64,000 bases of DNA from Pyrocephalus nanus (GCA_038380795.1 CM076280.1:7179501-7243500), one strand, 5' to 3'; shown: positions 1-13,479, counted from the stretch's first letter. Notes: generated by a model not told the origin, from the sequence alone. Made by a program: numbers and translations.

Positions 1-595
1 TCTTTCTCTGGGTTTCCAGGAAGCAAAATGTTGCCCTCCGCTGTTTGCAGCGTAGCTGGAACAGAGAGCTCGTTGCGTCCGAGCCTGGCTGGCACTTCAC
101 TCCAGTGTCACGTCCCCAGCAGGGGCCAGGAGATTTGGGGAGAAACAACTCCTGCCCAGCCCACAGATACTGCAAAGACCTGTGAAAGGTCCAGCCATCC
201 TCCATCAGCCACCACAAACGATGGCCTTCTGCTCTCGGGGTGACCTGCTCCTCCTCTGTCACCTCATGGGTTTGCTTGGGTTGGCTTTGGACTGAAGTGG
301 GTCCAACGAAGACCAGTCTCCTCACAACTCATGTTTCACAGGAAAACAATGCAAAGCAGCTCAGCTGTGCATCCTTGGTCCAAATTCCTCAGGTCTTTCC
401 ATTTTCTTCTCTTTCTCCTCAGTGACTCTTTGAGCTCCTTATGGCAACTTTAGAGCTATGCTGGCAAACTTGTCCTCCAGCTCCTCCTTGCTGGAGATGC
501 AACACAGATGGATCCATAATGCTGGTTGTCTTTTATAGATCTTCAACATCTAAGTGTTGGGGATTTAAACTAGTAGATGGAGGGAGTGACTACTT

Positions 596-650
596 TTTTC
601 TGTAGATGTGGAAACTGAGGCATGGGCCACTTATCCAGGGGAAAAGAAGT
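596..650 (-). mobile_element. MIR SINE core remnant
   Basis: It contains ggaaactgaggca in the context of the reverse-complement MIR core. The copy is short and decayed, and the boundaries are approximate. Confidence 0.45.
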
Positions 651-2307
651 CAGATATTAGGGCCAGGTGACACAGTTTCACTTGGAAACCTTTGTTGCAT
701 CAACTTCTTTGGAGATGTTGCTATGAGGGAGGAGGCCCTTTTTCCTTTCTTTTTGCTCAGAAAGGATCAGGAGCTGGGGACAGAGCTGATGACATGGCCC
801 TGTGGTCGATCGCCACCCGCCACCTCCCTGCTCGCACAAGAGGCAGCAGGCGGAAATAAAACACAATTTGGGGCTGGCGGAGCTGGGGAAGAGTGAGATG
901 AGTCTTGGTGGGGAGACCAACCTCACCTTTCATATTCTAATGCCTTGCCTTTGCCTGATTTGTGAGCTCTCGGGAGTCCTGCTGGGAATTCGCTCGAACG
1001 GAGGCACACGCCACCGTCCCTCGGTAAATTACACAGAGATATAATGAAGGAGGAGAAATCAGTTACTCTGTGACTGTGGCTCCCCAGGGGACCTTAATTC
1101 AAATATTTGTGGAGCTGAGCAAGTGGGGCGTTGGGGAGCCGCCAAGTTGGAGTGTCTCTTGACAGGTTGCTTGCAGGTGGTTGGTGATGGGGAGGCAGCA
1201 CTCTGGGACACAGGTCCATCCCAAAAGGGGCTTCAGGCTCTTGATGGTGCTTTGGGTGTCATTAGCCAAGAGGAAGATTCTGGGGGAAGGTGGGACTGCG
1301 ATCTGGCTGTAGCTGCCTGGAAAATGGAGGTGGGCTCCAGGCTGCAACTGGTGGCTGTTGGGATGGGGCAGCCCCACGTGTCCCTTTGCCAGTGGCTTTG
1401 AACAGAGTGGGGTAATGGGGACACCTGCCCACCCCCTGTGACCTGGTTCTGCATCGTCTGGGACAGAGACCTGGAAGGGGACAGGGAGGAACAGGGTTTG
1501 CAAAGCCAGGCCACTTTCCTGCCGCCCACATGGCCACTGGTTTCAGTAGTGGATATAGAAAGGGTTAAACGGCTGCATGACAGCAAGGAGAGGCCAAACC
1601 CCACATTGCTCAATTTAGGAATGAGAAATCAATTTACCTCCAGCTCCATTCCCTCTGCGTGCCCTCAAGCCAGGCTTTCTGCCCTCTTTCCTCTCAGGCC
1701 ACGCCAGTGCCTTGGACCTGAGAAAACAAATGGGATGCAATCTGCCCATCCAGCAACCTGCACCAGCAAACAGGGGCACAGCTGGGAGGCCACCCCCTTT
1801 CTGAGTGTGTGCAAAAGCTGTTAGGTCCCACTTCACCCTGATGGCTGAGGCTGTGGCTCCACCAAGGACACAGTGGCCTCTTGGCCACTGTGGTGCTCTT
1901 ACCCAGCTCAGCAGTGAGCATGGAGAGCTGGGGTGCAGGGTGAGCTGACTGGCAGGGTGAGCTGGGTGCGGGGTCTCCAAGGAGAGGTGGTGGTGATGTG
2001 GGGGCTGAGGGCAGCTGCGCTCCCCCAGTGCCATTCTGCACAGCCCTGTTCTTCTCCTGCAGCTCCTACACCATCACCCCAGCACCCAGAAGCGATGCTG
2101 TTTCCAGGCGTTGCGCCTGCGAGTGTGAGCACACTCAGGCACACTTCCCCCCCAGTGCTCCTTGCACGCTTGCTCACACGTGCACCAGCTCTCCCGCTCC
2201 CCACCAGGCCACTCCGCTCTGCTCCTGTGTCGGCATCACACCCCGAGAGCGCGGCTGTTCTGTCTCCCGATCCCGGGGGCTGCCTGGAGCAGCAGGAGCA
2301 ACCCCAC

Positions 2308-2373
2308 GCCCACCCACCCACCCACCCACCCGCACCCCGAGCCCTGCCACCCACCCACCCACCCACCCACCAC
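2308..2373. repeat. (CCCA)n microsatellite, two blocks
   Basis: Two CCCA tetranucleotide runs are separated by a short GC-rich spacer, just upstream of the poly(A) tract. Confidence 0.9.
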
Positions 2374-2494
2374 CAGCACCGAGCACCGGTGTCCTCCCCA
2401 CACCGCAGCCCCTCGCACGCCCAGCGCCTTCGGGGCCGCTGCGCGCACCCGCGTGCGGATCCGCAGCACGCCAACTGTCGGGAAGGGGAAAGGG

Positions 2495-2501
2495 AAAAAA
2501 A

Positions 2502-2538
<37 letters not shown>
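2495..2538. repeat. Long poly(A) tract followed by GA-rich sequence
   Basis: About 44 bp are almost pure A, with one TT interruption. G- and GA-rich low-complexity sequence follows to 2,606. Confidence 0.9.
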
Positions 2539-2540
<2 letters not shown>

Positions 2541-2610
2541 AACCCCACCGATTCAGCCGAGGATGGGGGGGGTAGGGGGGGGAAGAGAGAGAAAGAGAGA
2601 GAGAATGACA

Positions 2611-2905
2611 GACTGCAATCCCCCTTGAGTGCCTAGCCTCATGAATATTAATAAGGTGGTAATTAAAATGCAGGGACACAGCAGGACGGATGCAGGCGCT
2701 GCCTTCGGAGCGCTGGGAACGGGGGGAGCGCGTCTTTCCAGGCAGGTTTTGATTCCGTTCTCTGATGAAAAGAAGAAAACGGAGCCTTCAACTTTAATCA
2801 GTTTAGAGTTTTTTTGACACAACATATCTTTAATTGCTGATATTTCTGTTCTTCTCAAACCCGGCTCCACCGACTCCAGCCTAAGCAGAGATAACGAGCC
2901 ACGCT
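2611..2905. promoter_or_regulatory. Candidate conserved non-coding island
   Basis: Contains catgaatattaataagg, gtaattaaaat, actttaatcag and tctttaattgctga in a GC-rich background. Homeobox-type TAAT cores and lack of coding potential suggest an enhancer, but no alignment was possible. Confidence 0.4.
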
Positions 2906-3359
2906 GAAGTGCCGCGGATTCGTGCTGTATTTCTGCCTCGACTTGTTTGCTACTTTCCTGGGGTTTCACCTCTTTGCCTGGGGTTGGAGGGCACAGCCCT
3001 GCTGCCTCTTGCCTCTTCAGCCAGGCATGAGGCTGGAAATGCAGCCTGGCATCTCTTTGTCTAACACCCCCCCTCCCAGCCTGCCCCGCTGCACCCTTAG
3101 GAAGGCCTGCTTTTTTTGGGGTAGTAAATCCCTCTTCTTGGCCATGGCTGTGTGGTGAGCTTGGAGTTGGACATGATGGCACCTGGTCTGGGTGGCAGGG
3201 CTGGAGGTTGGGAGCATGGGTGGTGGCAAGGAGAGGGCTGGGTAGGGTTGGGTCAGGTTGGGTTGGGTTGGAAATCACGTCTCTTGAGGAGAAACTGTGT
3301 TCTCCTCCCCAGAGAAGGTTCCTCCAGTGTAAGGGTAGAGGTGGCTCTTGGGTTTTTGA

Positions 3360-3360
<1 letters not shown>

Positions 3361-3402
<42 letters not shown>
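3361..3402. repeat. (ATT)14 microsatellite
   Basis: An uninterrupted trinucleotide run of about 42 bp. Confidence 0.95.
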
Positions 3403-3405
<3 letters not shown>

Positions 3406-3474
3406 ATGCTTAAAGGGATTCAGGGTTGAGTAAGGGTCCTGTGAAGGATGGACAGGGCAGGCCCAAAGGCAATT

Positions 3475-3730
3475 TCTGGTAAAATGGAAAAGAAAAGAAC
3501 CTACAAAATATCCCACTCCAGCGCAAATAATTGCTTCAGGTAAAGTTAGAATGTTTGGTTTGGCCTGAAAGGCTATTGGTTTCTTTTGTTCGGAGCTTGC
3601 CTCATTTACTTAGATCTCTTCTTCTACATTTCATCTTCTAAAATGAAAATAACTGATTATTTTTTAAATTAAAAAGTCGAATAATTCTTTTAGAAAATGC
3701 CCAAATACAAGAGTTCATCATGTGACTGAT
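3475..3730. promoter_or_regulatory. Candidate conserved non-coding island
   Basis: AT-rich unique sequence with aataattgcttcagg, ctattggtttctttt and aactgattattttttaaatt. It could be a decayed transposon instead. Confidence 0.3.
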
Positions 3731-6700
3731 GGGAGGAGGCGGTTTTTCATCTTCAAAGCCACCTCCCCTGCCCAGCAGAGGTATTTCTTTTCTTTACTCC
3801 AAACAGTTTTTCAGCTTCACCCTGAGTTTCAGGATGATTCAGCCTTTTTGAATCTTCCAGTTTTTGATGAATTTACTATTCCTCCAAAACCAAGGAAAGA
3901 AACCCCCCCTCAGCTCCTAGAAAGATGAAAGTGTGAATAGAGCACAGTGCAAGTCCCCTCACAGCTGGTGGCTCCCTGCCAGGATTGGAACTGGCCTTGG
4001 AAAAGCAATGGAAGCACTCCTGGATCGTGGATGGAAGATGAATGGAAGATAAAGGTTTTGCCCCACCTTGGAGACACTGTGTTACCCAGAGAGTGATTGT
4101 ATTTCAGGGGGTTGATGTGATGTGGTTGTTTGCTCCTGCGTCTTCCTGAGTCCAGAGGGATGTCCCAGGAGGATGTCCTGGCCTTCAGGCTAAACTGCAC
4201 TCCAGCACTCCCATTTCTCCATCCTAGGCTTTGGAATTTTCTCTCCCCTGCAAGCTTTGCAGCCCTGCCTGTGGGAGAGATGGAAAAGGAGAGCTGCAGC
4301 ATCTTGGAGCCCTTGAAATTTTGTTGCCTGTTGGACCAGGACTGGAGCTCTTTGTGCAACAGGGACTTTTCCATGGTGTCTTTCTGTAGGGATGTGGGAT
4401 GCCCTTATCCAGCAGGGGTTGGGTGTCCTGGGCTCTGATCCATGGCAGGCTGACATCTCCCTCTTGTCCTGCCCCACGGCAAGGAAGCAGCTGAGCCAGC
4501 TGGGTTCGACAGCTGGATCTGTCTCCTGTTGCTCTGTTTTTCCTCGTCTGAGGCAAACAATTCCCCCTGTGGAGGGATGGCTGGTGAGTCCAAATGCAGG
4601 TAGGGGTTGGGAATTGAGCTGACTCCTTGGCTGGAAGGGCGCTATCCCAGCTGAGCACTGGCTTGTTGTGACACTTTTGGGAGCCATTGCCCTGCAATGC
4701 CCCCCTCCCTGGGGACATTCCCTTTCTGCATTCCCATATCGTGCAGCAGCACAGACTGGCCCCAGAAATCCCCAGAAACTTAGCTGGAGCATGATCCTTC
4801 TTGGAAGGGGTAAAATGGGCCCCCTTCCTCAAGGTACCAGTGCAATGCCAACTCCTCCACACTCATGCCAGGGTGAGCCAAGACTGGGATGGATTCGGGG
4901 TGAACTGCTGCAAATCCACTTAGTCTGTGTCCAGTCTTGCCCTTTGGAGTCCTTGGATTGTAATGGTTTTAATATTTTTTGTGGTGTCAGGGGAGGTTCT
5001 TCTCATGTTTGATTAGGTTGGATAACACAGTTTGTGCCTGGGGTTGGTGCAGGTCATTTTGCAGGAATGGCAGCTGAGTTGGCTTTCCTTAGCCATGCTG
5101 GTACTGTGAAATGTGAGTACGAGCTGGAGACCCCATCAGGGATCATGGCACACAGAGGGGGGACAGGCAGGTGAGGGATTTGGAGAGGGGAACTGCAGGG
5201 AACTGCACCCATGGAAGGGAGCCCTTTGGGATCAGCCTGGAGGGGCTGGTGGAAAAACAAAACTGTGGGTGTTAAGTGGGGAAAAAATATTTATCCCGTG
5301 GATTTTTTTGTTGTTTTCTTTTTTTTTTTTTTTCCTTCTCTGCTTCTCCTCCTTCCTCCTCTCCTTTCTCCTTTCCTGCAGCGCTACAACAGCTGGTTTG
5401 AGGCAGGACAAGGGGAAAGTCTAGTCAGTGTCTGAACTCCCCTTCGCCCCAAACCTCCCACTGCTGCCTTCCAGTCTGTGCTGAGCAAACCTTGGGAAAT
5501 ATCAGGTGTGCTGTGCAGATGGGGTGACAGGGCTGGGGCTCTGCGGTGACAGGGACAGCCCCGGGTGGAACAGACAGCCCTGGGCGACAGCCCCAGGCAG
5601 GGTGGCAGTGCAAAAGCCTGTGGTGGATGGAGGGAGGAGATATCACTGTGCTGCTGACAGAGGATTTAGGTGGTAAAACACGAGAGGGACCTGCTGACTT
5701 GTGTGGGGAGCAGAGGCTGGGCTGGGCCTCGGCCCTGAAGAGTGTGAGAGGGAGGGTACAGGATGGGCCCCGGGTACCGCTTCCTGGTGACACCCCTCCG
5801 GCAGTCCCAGTCACCCCCGAGTCACATCCTGCTTGTGCTGGCTCGTGTCTCATCCTGCTGCCTGCAGTTTCTCAATCCCTCTCACTCCTGCCAGCGTTTC
5901 CTGGCTGCTGAGGTTGCTGTGGGGCCCTTGGGGCAGGCAGGGCTGGGGGGAGCCCCCAGGGCACCAGGGAATTCGGGATGGGAGAGTAAATAGCAGTGTT
6001 CTTGCTCACCTAGGGATGGTCAGAGCCTGGCCCTGCTCCAGCTGCTGCCTGTGTCCTGCCATCACTTGCTTCCTGCCCTGACTGTTGGCTGTGGGGCCAC
6101 AGGGGCTCTGGCTGAGCATCTCCCAGTGCGCAGGGAGGGCTTGCAGGTCCCACGTGCACCCATCCTGCTGCCTCAAAACCTGTCAGCCAGGGCAGAAAGC
6201 TGAGGTGGGAGTGAGCTGGATGCTTATTCCCCTCCTCTCGCATGCCCTGAGCCCTGCACCGAGCTGCAGCTCTGCAGGGGCGTTTGGGAGAGCTGAGCCG
6301 GGGTTGCAGATCGTGCTCCTGCAGGTTTGTCAGTGAGGAGCCCAGCCCGGCTCTGCAGTCCCAGGCTGAGCCGCTCTCGGGTCGTGCAGAGAAAACAAAC
6401 ACTGAGCTCCATCCTACCCTATTTTACAGCAGAACTGCCATTTAAGGGAGGATTTGGAGAGAAGACATCTTCCTGTTTTAGATCCCTTTTGCCCGCGCAC
6501 CCCCTGCTCGCCTGTCCTATGCTGGTCCCTGTTCCCCAGAGCATCCCAGCAGCTAAAGGGTGATCCTCTGGCAGCAGTTTTTCTGTGCTTGCCGGGTCCC
6601 TGCCTCATGCCCGGTGCTCTTTCCTGCTCCCCAGCCCCATCTCCGGAGGGGCCATGCCTGCAGCTCTCCCAGCAGTGGGCTCTGGAAGGGCAGTGTCCTC

Positions 6701-6944
6701 CTGCGGGACGGTTTGTGCCCTGGCACCGGGAGCAGCCGGGCTGAGCCAACCAGCGCGGGGGGTGAGAGCCGGCCGAGCCGGTGCCTCTTGGCTCAGCTCA
6801 GCGCTGGGGTGCTGAGCTTAGGATTTCTGGCCTTGAAGTCCTTCTGCATTGGCCAGGAGATTTCAAGGGGAATTTTTGGCGGAGCAGGGAGATGCTGCAA
6901 TACACCAGCGAGCTGGAGCCTTGGGGAGGAAGGCGAGGGGGGGT

Positions 6945-7030
6945 CAGCTCTGAGCTCTGCCACAGTCTGCCTGGGATAACCTTGGTCAAGGCTTTGTGCT
7001 TTGCTTGTCCTGCTGTAAAGCGGAGCCGTG
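6945..7030 (+). mobile_element. Possible MIR SINE remnant
   Basis: It resembles the forward MIR core (gggataaccttggtcaag followed by a diverged ctgtaaag end). It is weak and old. Confidence 0.35.
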
Positions 7031-7945
7031 GCTCCCACTCCTTCTGTGCTGCGAAATCTGCTTGTGCTCAGTGCCTGGCTGGCAAGGAGGGAGAGTGGAG
7101 GGGGTCTGCACAAACACCGGCTTTTTTGCAGTGGGGTTTAGCCTCAGAGGAGCTTTCTCCCCTCGTGTGGTTTTTACCCAGGTCTGACACTGTCTTTGCT
7201 CCCACTTCTATCCCCCTGTGCTGAAGGAGAGGCTGCGACCTGGCTCCTGCCAGAGCTGCACTGCAGCAGGGCTGAGCCTTGGATCCCTGAATCCCTGCAG
7301 ACCTCAGGGCTGTGGGGCTGGAGCTGCTGATCCCACTGTGACCCCCAGGCAGCATCGAGTGAGACCCCAGCTCCCACCCTCACCCGGTGCTGAGGTCTGT
7401 GGTGAGTTGCAGGCAGGGGTGTGGGTGCCCAGGGAGCACCCGTGGCTGGATGAGGAGCTCCCACGAGCCAAGCCACGGGGAGAACGGCACCGGGGTGCTG
7501 CGTTTCGCCTACAGGAAAGAAGTGAGGGAGCCCACGAGGGTTATTGCACCCGCGTGGGGCCCGGGGCTGGGACCACCACTCGCCGCGGGGTGCTGGCACC
7601 GTGCATCCCTCCTCCTCCATCACCCTCTGGGCAGCGCCCAAGGGAGCCCGGCAGGGACCCAGTCCAGGGGTCCCGGGTGATGGGGGAGGTCCGGGCTCTC
7701 CGCTCCTTCCCTCCAGGCCAGGCAATGGTTAAATTCCTTTCCAGCTGAGCTGGCAAGCAGAGCCCAAGCATATTAGTCAGATCCCTGTAGGGGGTGGGGA
7801 GGAGGAAGGAGAGAGCAGCGAGGAGGGGCCGGAGCGAGCCGAGCCGAGCTATTCTCCGGGGCGCGAGTGCAGGGAGGCAGGCGCAGCAGGGCTGCTGCTT
7901 CCCAGAAACTTGATTATTTTTAACCCAGGAAGAAGAAAGGAAGGA

Positions 7946-7992
7946 GGGGGGGGGGGGGGGGGGAGTTGGGGAGGAGGAGGAGGAGGAGGGGG
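7946..7992. repeat. Poly(G) run of 18 followed by (GGA)n
   Basis: A pure G run at 7946-7963 and then GGA repeats form a strong purine tract with quadruplex potential. Confidence 0.9.
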
Positions 7993-8698
7993 TAAATCTG
8001 GAGGAACTGGAAAAACAGGCAGTTGGCATTTGCAAACAGCTTTGCAGAGGGGACAGGGGAGCGGGAAGGCGAGCAAGGGTCGTGGTGTGGCACAGGGGTG
8101 CCAGGGCTGCCCAAGTGCCTCCCCGCACCGCCCTGGCACGGTGGTGAGGACTGGACAGAACAGGACAGGATGCAGAGCCGTGCCAGGTCCAGCTGGCAGT
8201 GCCCCTGCTGTGGCCTGAGCGCCCAGGCTGCCCTGTGCCCTCACTTCCATCGCCACCTCCGGCCTCTCCTGGTGCATGGCAGTGCCCCCCGGGCTGTGTG
8301 CTGGGAGCAGGATGCTGCTGCCTTCCCACCCACCCTCTCACACACACAGCACGTACACCAGCGGTTGTGGCTTCCCGGATCCCTCCTCTCCCTGCTGCTT
8401 GGGACTGTGGCCGTTTCAGAGAGCTGAAGGGATACAGAGCACCGGGGGGCTCTGACTACGGGCACACATCAGCAGCTTCAGCAGCTGCTGGTGGGACTTC
8501 ACATGTCTCTGCAGGCCTGGGTCTTGCAGAGCCACTGGGGGAGCTGGGGTTCCCCAGATTGCTCAGGAAAGGAGGTCAGAGTGCCTGAAGGATGGACACT
8601 GGCGGTATCATGGAGGAGAAGGCAAGGTCTTTTCTCTTACACTGCCTCACTGCACTTCAAGGGGAGTCCAATATCAGAGACCTTCAGAGAGGCCTCAA

Positions 8699-8748
8699 TG
8701 GCAGTCCTGGTGGCAGTTCTGGTGGCAATCCTGGTGGCAGTTCTGGTG
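8699..8748. repeat. 12-bp tandem repeat, about four copies
   Basis: Units of the form tggcagtyctgg are repeated with one- or two-base differences. Confidence 0.85.
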
Positions 8749-9594
8749 CATTGTATGGCTGTGTCTAGTCTCATATAAAGCCCTGGGGCGATAGTTTCGA
8801 AACCCTGCAGTTGGCAGGTCTTCAGGGAAACACTTCCCTAAGCCCACAGATCATGTCACAGGTCTGTGCTCCCTGTGGTCCAGCCCGGGGCCAGGGAGGG
8901 CTGACCAAAAGTCCCCTGTGAAGGTCAAACACTTTCAGGCCAAGCTGACAAGGGGAAGACCTGCCACTGCTCATATCAAGTATTTCTTTCACTTCAGCAC
9001 CCACACTTGTTGGAAGCTCAGTGTCCTCTACAGCAGAAGTGTTGCCAGCCCTTTTCTCCTCTGACTCTCACCTGTGGAACCCTGTGTTGGGAAATGGCAT
9101 CATCTCCACAGACACACCATGACCAGCCAAGGTAACGAGGGAATGAGTCTCTCCCCAGGCAAGTTTTGCCATCCTGGTCCTTTGTGGGACTTGTGCTGTC
9201 ATCTCCTCTGCTCTGCCACAGCGGCCAGATCCTGAGCGAGGCTGATTCTATCCACACAGCAACATCAGTGCTGTGTACCCAGGGGAGAAGAAGTCCTTGA
9301 TTCAGCAGACATGACCAGGCCTGGCTGGAAAATGGATGTTGTTCCTGAAAGGCAGAGAGGGGACAAGGACAAAGGGGTAGCAGTGCTGGGTCAGGCATTG
9401 CTCAAAGTGCAGCCCACACTGGCAGAGCATGCAGACTGCTTGGGTTTTCTGCAAAAAAGCCTTTTGACAGAGGTGTCCCTGCTCTGAGGGGCCCAAGTGG
9501 GGCTCACCAAAGGTATTAGCCATGCTTTAGACCCCAGGGCAGTGTCACCCCATTCCAACCATGCAAGCAGAAGCTGGGGAGCTTCCCTGTTGCC

Positions 9595-9710
9595 AAGCCG
9601 GATCGCTAGCGAGGGAAACATGTCCAACCTGCCGGGTATTCCCTCGCGCCTCCTTTCCAAGCATTAAAAGTGCTAATTAAACCAGAGCTGTGCTCCGGCA
9701 TCTGGAGGGA
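9595..9710. promoter_or_regulatory. Candidate conserved non-coding island with 9-bp inverted repeat
   Basis: It contains the arms gcgagggaa (9609-9617) and ttccctcgc (9639-9647), then gcattaaaagtgctaattaa. Confidence 0.35.
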
Positions 9711-10879
9711 TCGGCCTCCTTTCCCAGCAGACAGGCTGTGAGCATCCACAGGGATGGTCCCCAGTGCCATTCAGAAGTGGAGAAGGTCGCTTGGCCACGC
9801 TGCTGTTTGCACCCAAATTTTGAACATGGGTGGCACAGCCCGGGAGCTGGGGATGCTCCCAAAGGGGGTCATCTGGAGGGCAGCCCCACAGACAGCTGGG
9901 TGGGATCATCACCACCCCCAAAACCACAGATGTGGTGGAGACAGGGTGCACAAACTCTCCTCCTCACCTCTTCTCCTCTGAGGTAATCAGAGCTGGCTCT
10001 CACCAAAGGACTGGGGTGGGCACAGGGCGGGTGTTTCCAGCAAGAGGCAGGAATTCCTGACTCACAGCCAGTTCTGGGTGTTAATTCCAGCCTGGGAGCC
10101 TCAGCCACATCCTAGGCCTCCAAAGGCACAAAAGCCCCTCAGAGGTCAAACGGCTTGAGAGGGGAAAGGGTAACTCCTCCAGTGGTGGTGGTGGGGCACG
10201 ATGGAGCAGAGGAGAGGGACGACTTCTATTCCTGTAATTTTGCACAAGTGATCTCCCATCATATCCTGAAATCCAAGGGAGCTGAGGAGCTGCCACTGCA
10301 GCATGCATTGGTGTGTCCAAGCAGCAGGAAGATGCCCAGCTCTATGGTTCACATCTCCACTTCTCAGAGGAGGCCTGTGAATCCCCCAGACTCTCTGGTG
10401 AGGCTGAGATGTCCAACTATCTACTGCTGGCTGGTGAGCAGCTCCGTGGGTTCTCACAGCCAAATGCTGCCCATTGGGGAGCTGCCCCTGACCTCCCTAG
10501 GGAGCCCTTTCACCCCAACCCTGCCCCTCATTCCCTGAGCCCCACAACCTGAGCTTGCAGGGAGAGTTCAACAGCAGCTCCACCCCAAAACCAGCCAAAG
10601 ACCCAGAGCTGGGTTGGGAATCACTCACAGTCCGGGGCCGCCTCCACAGCAAACTCCCCCCGTGGGAGGGCACCTGGGGCTGGGGCTCGTGGGGGGCGCG
10701 GGCGATGGAGGGCCCTCCCAAGAGCCCCTTGTGCTGGAGGGAGCCCAGCTCACCGCCGGCAGGGTATTTTTTTTCTCCCTCGCTCTTTGTTAAGCTCCCT
10801 TTCAGCTGAAATGGCAATGCCTGGGTGTTCTGAGCTGACAATAATTGCTGCAGTCTAGACACTGTCTGGTATGAGGCAC

Positions 10880-11168
10880 GGGGAATCAAAGAGGCCCCTT
10901 CTCTCACTGCGACTTTCACACATGCTCCCTCGCTCCGGCTCCTTCCTTCTCCCTCTCCCATGTTCCCTTGGTCTTTGCCTTCTTTTTTTCCCCCCTCTTG
11001 CTCCCCTCTATCTGCCTCTCGCCGAGATGGAGGAGAAGCGTCAGCATCTTCCCCCCCACGCTCTCCCTCTCTGCCGTCTGTTCCTCTCTCCCGCTCCCCC
11101 TCTCCCTCGCTCCTTCTCTCATCTGTCTCCTCTCTCCTTCCTCCACTCTTACCTTTATGCTATTCCCT
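10880..11168. repeat. Long polypyrimidine (CT-rich) tract
   Basis: Nearly 290 bp are dominated by C and T on the plus strand (ctccctcgctcc-type words), with only scattered purine islands. Such tracts can adopt triplex structure. No gene is visible. Confidence 0.75.
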
Positions 11169-11734
11169 TCCTCCCAAAGTTAGCAGAGAAGCAGGAGGGG
11201 GGGCTGGCAGTGCTGGGGGTTTAACTCCTTCCTCGCCCTCTCCCAGGATCTCCTCCCCATCCCAGCCCCTCACTGGGGTCCAGGGTGCCTGGGGTGTTTT
11301 GGGGTGTTTTGGGGTGCTGGGCTCTTCTCTGCCACCTGAGGCCATGGCATCAGTCCTGTGAGAGGCTGATAAGGTTCTGACAGGGTGGTCTGGTTGGATG
11401 CAGCCTGGTCAGGATGAAGGGGGCCTGATGGACCCACCTTGCCAACACTTGGATGAAAGGGAATCACCTTTGCTCTCCCTTTGCCTTCCCACACCCACGA
11501 GTGTCTCCAGCTGCACGGGAACCCATCTTTGGGGACGCAGATTGCTCCTTCCAGTACTCTGGCAAACCAAAGGGGCTTTTTTCCACCCACTCCAGACCAC
11601 AGCAGAGCATGTTATGCTGCTGGAAGGGGAGATTGATCCCAGCTCACACATGGCTCACAGCAAGGCTGCTGCCTCAGGCTGAGCTTAGCTGCCCCAACAC
11701 TGCCCTAACACTGCCCTGTGCCCACTCTGGGCTC

Positions 11735-11955
11735 CGGCCGGGCCACATCCCGCTGGTATTTCCATGTAGCCACTTCCAGTCACACTCAGGAATTAAGCTT
11801 TTCCGCTCTAATGTATTAACAGATCATTTCCAGCTCAACCCTGGACTTCTATTAACCTCTGATCCCTGTGCAAAAGACCCTTTTTCTGTAGAGCCCAACA
11901 AACGATGTCAAGTTTAATTCATGTGAGATCTCGTTGCAGAGGATGGACCATAAAT
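11735..11955. promoter_or_regulatory. Candidate conserved non-coding island
   Basis: Non-repetitive, moderately AT-rich sequence with caggaattaagc, taatgtattaacagatc, ctattaacctctgatc and agtttaattcatg. It adjoins a MIR core. Confidence 0.4.
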
Positions 11956-12012
11956 GCTTTTACAAGTGGGGAAACTGAGGCAAGAGGCAGTGAGACCATT
12001 GGGTCAGTCCTG
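11953..12012 (-). mobile_element. MIR SINE core remnant
   Basis: Near-consensus reverse-complement MIR core: ttttacaagtggggaaactg, then aggcaagaggcagtgaga. It adjoins a candidate conserved island at 11,735-11,955. Confidence 0.6.
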
Positions 12013-13479
12013 CCAAGGCCAAAACTGCCACAGGGCCATGCAGTTCCCTTCTGTGGGACCCAAATTTGGGGCCATGCTGGCAGAGCCGCTCTCTTGTCCA
12101 TCCATGGGCACAAAGTGAGCAGCTCTCCTGCAACTCCAGCATCTCAGTGCTGCTCTACCACGGAAAAGTCACATTAGGAAAGTATGTGATGTATTTTTAA
12201 CTGTCTATAATGCAATTTAACAGCTGGAAAGGAGGAAGAACGCCATCCCCATGCAATCTGCCAGATCTCTGCTGTCCACAAGAGAGGGCTTGGTGGACTC
12301 GAGGTTTTTCAGTGTGGTTGGGGACCTTGTTTGGGAAAAGGGCAGGAAACAACCTCATCCTCAAGACAGGCTCTGACTCATGGAAAGCAGTGAGTTCAGA
12401 ATGGAGGCAAGAGGACCCAGCAAATCCCAGCATGACACACTTGCCCCCAAAAGCCACCATGCTGAGTGCTGTGGCGAGATCCAATTCCCTCAAAGTGCTT
12501 CGATATTGGGATTCTTTACATGCTCTGGCAATGGGAGCTGCAGTGGAGGTTTTTGGGCTCCCCTCTGCACTGGGGGCATTTAAAATGGGCCACTTTTGCC
12601 CCTGCCATTCCTAGTCCTAGGTTTCTGTGACACTCCCAGGGCTGGATTTGCTGTGGAGCTGGGTGTTGCTGGGCTGTTCCACCACCCTCCTGCCCTGGGA
12701 TGGGGAGGGCTGTGTGCCCCCATGGTGTGTGCAGGATGGAGCTCGGCAGGGCTGTGGTGTGAGTGGGACACTGCAGCCAGGCTCTGAGGCATCACCTCCT
12801 GCCTTCCCTGCCTGCATCCCACGGGAGCCCCTGCCTCCTGTTCACTGAGATCCTGCCAGGGGGAGGTAGAAACAGCCTATATTTGGGTTCCTGTCTGTGC
12901 CAGTCAGGTAGAAATCCTCCTGCACTGCCAGTAATGGGTCTCTAGCAGGGCTGAGCTCTAATAGGGACCCTCTGCGAGGTGGGGGCTCTTCAGGCAACCA
13001 CAGTAGGGCTTGTCTGGGGTATTTGGGGTGGTTTGCTGCCTTCAAGCAGCTGGATGCTTAGCAGGGTGAGTTTGTTGCCATCATTGGTGTTACTCCCCTG
13101 TGCTTCTCCTTGGAGGGCAGCTCCCCCTCACATCATCCCCAATACTTAGAGGAATAGAGCAAGACCACCTCCAGCCCTGTCCCAGGGGACACCCCTGTGG
13201 TGAGGCTCATGTGAGGAGCTGATTTTCCCCAGGGCAGCTTTTGGGGGCTGGAAACTGCTGGCAGCTGGTTCCTATTCAGGACTTTGTACACACACTGGAA
13301 AAATGAGCCACAGGATGGCCCAGTGGGGAGGGGGCTTGGGGGGGTTCTAGGGAGTGCTTGGGGGATGTAGCACCCACTGATGCTCAGAGCTGCTGCTGTT
13401 TGCACTCCTTTTTGAGGGGGTGATGTGAACTCGGAGTTTCCTTGAGATGGGGGTTATCTGGCAGGGCAGAGGGTCACTG

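Noticed and set aside
3722..3928. Short frame with a protein-like hydrophobic pattern
   Set aside because: It lacks splice sites and a family match and begins without a strong start. It is most likely chance in AT-richer sequence.
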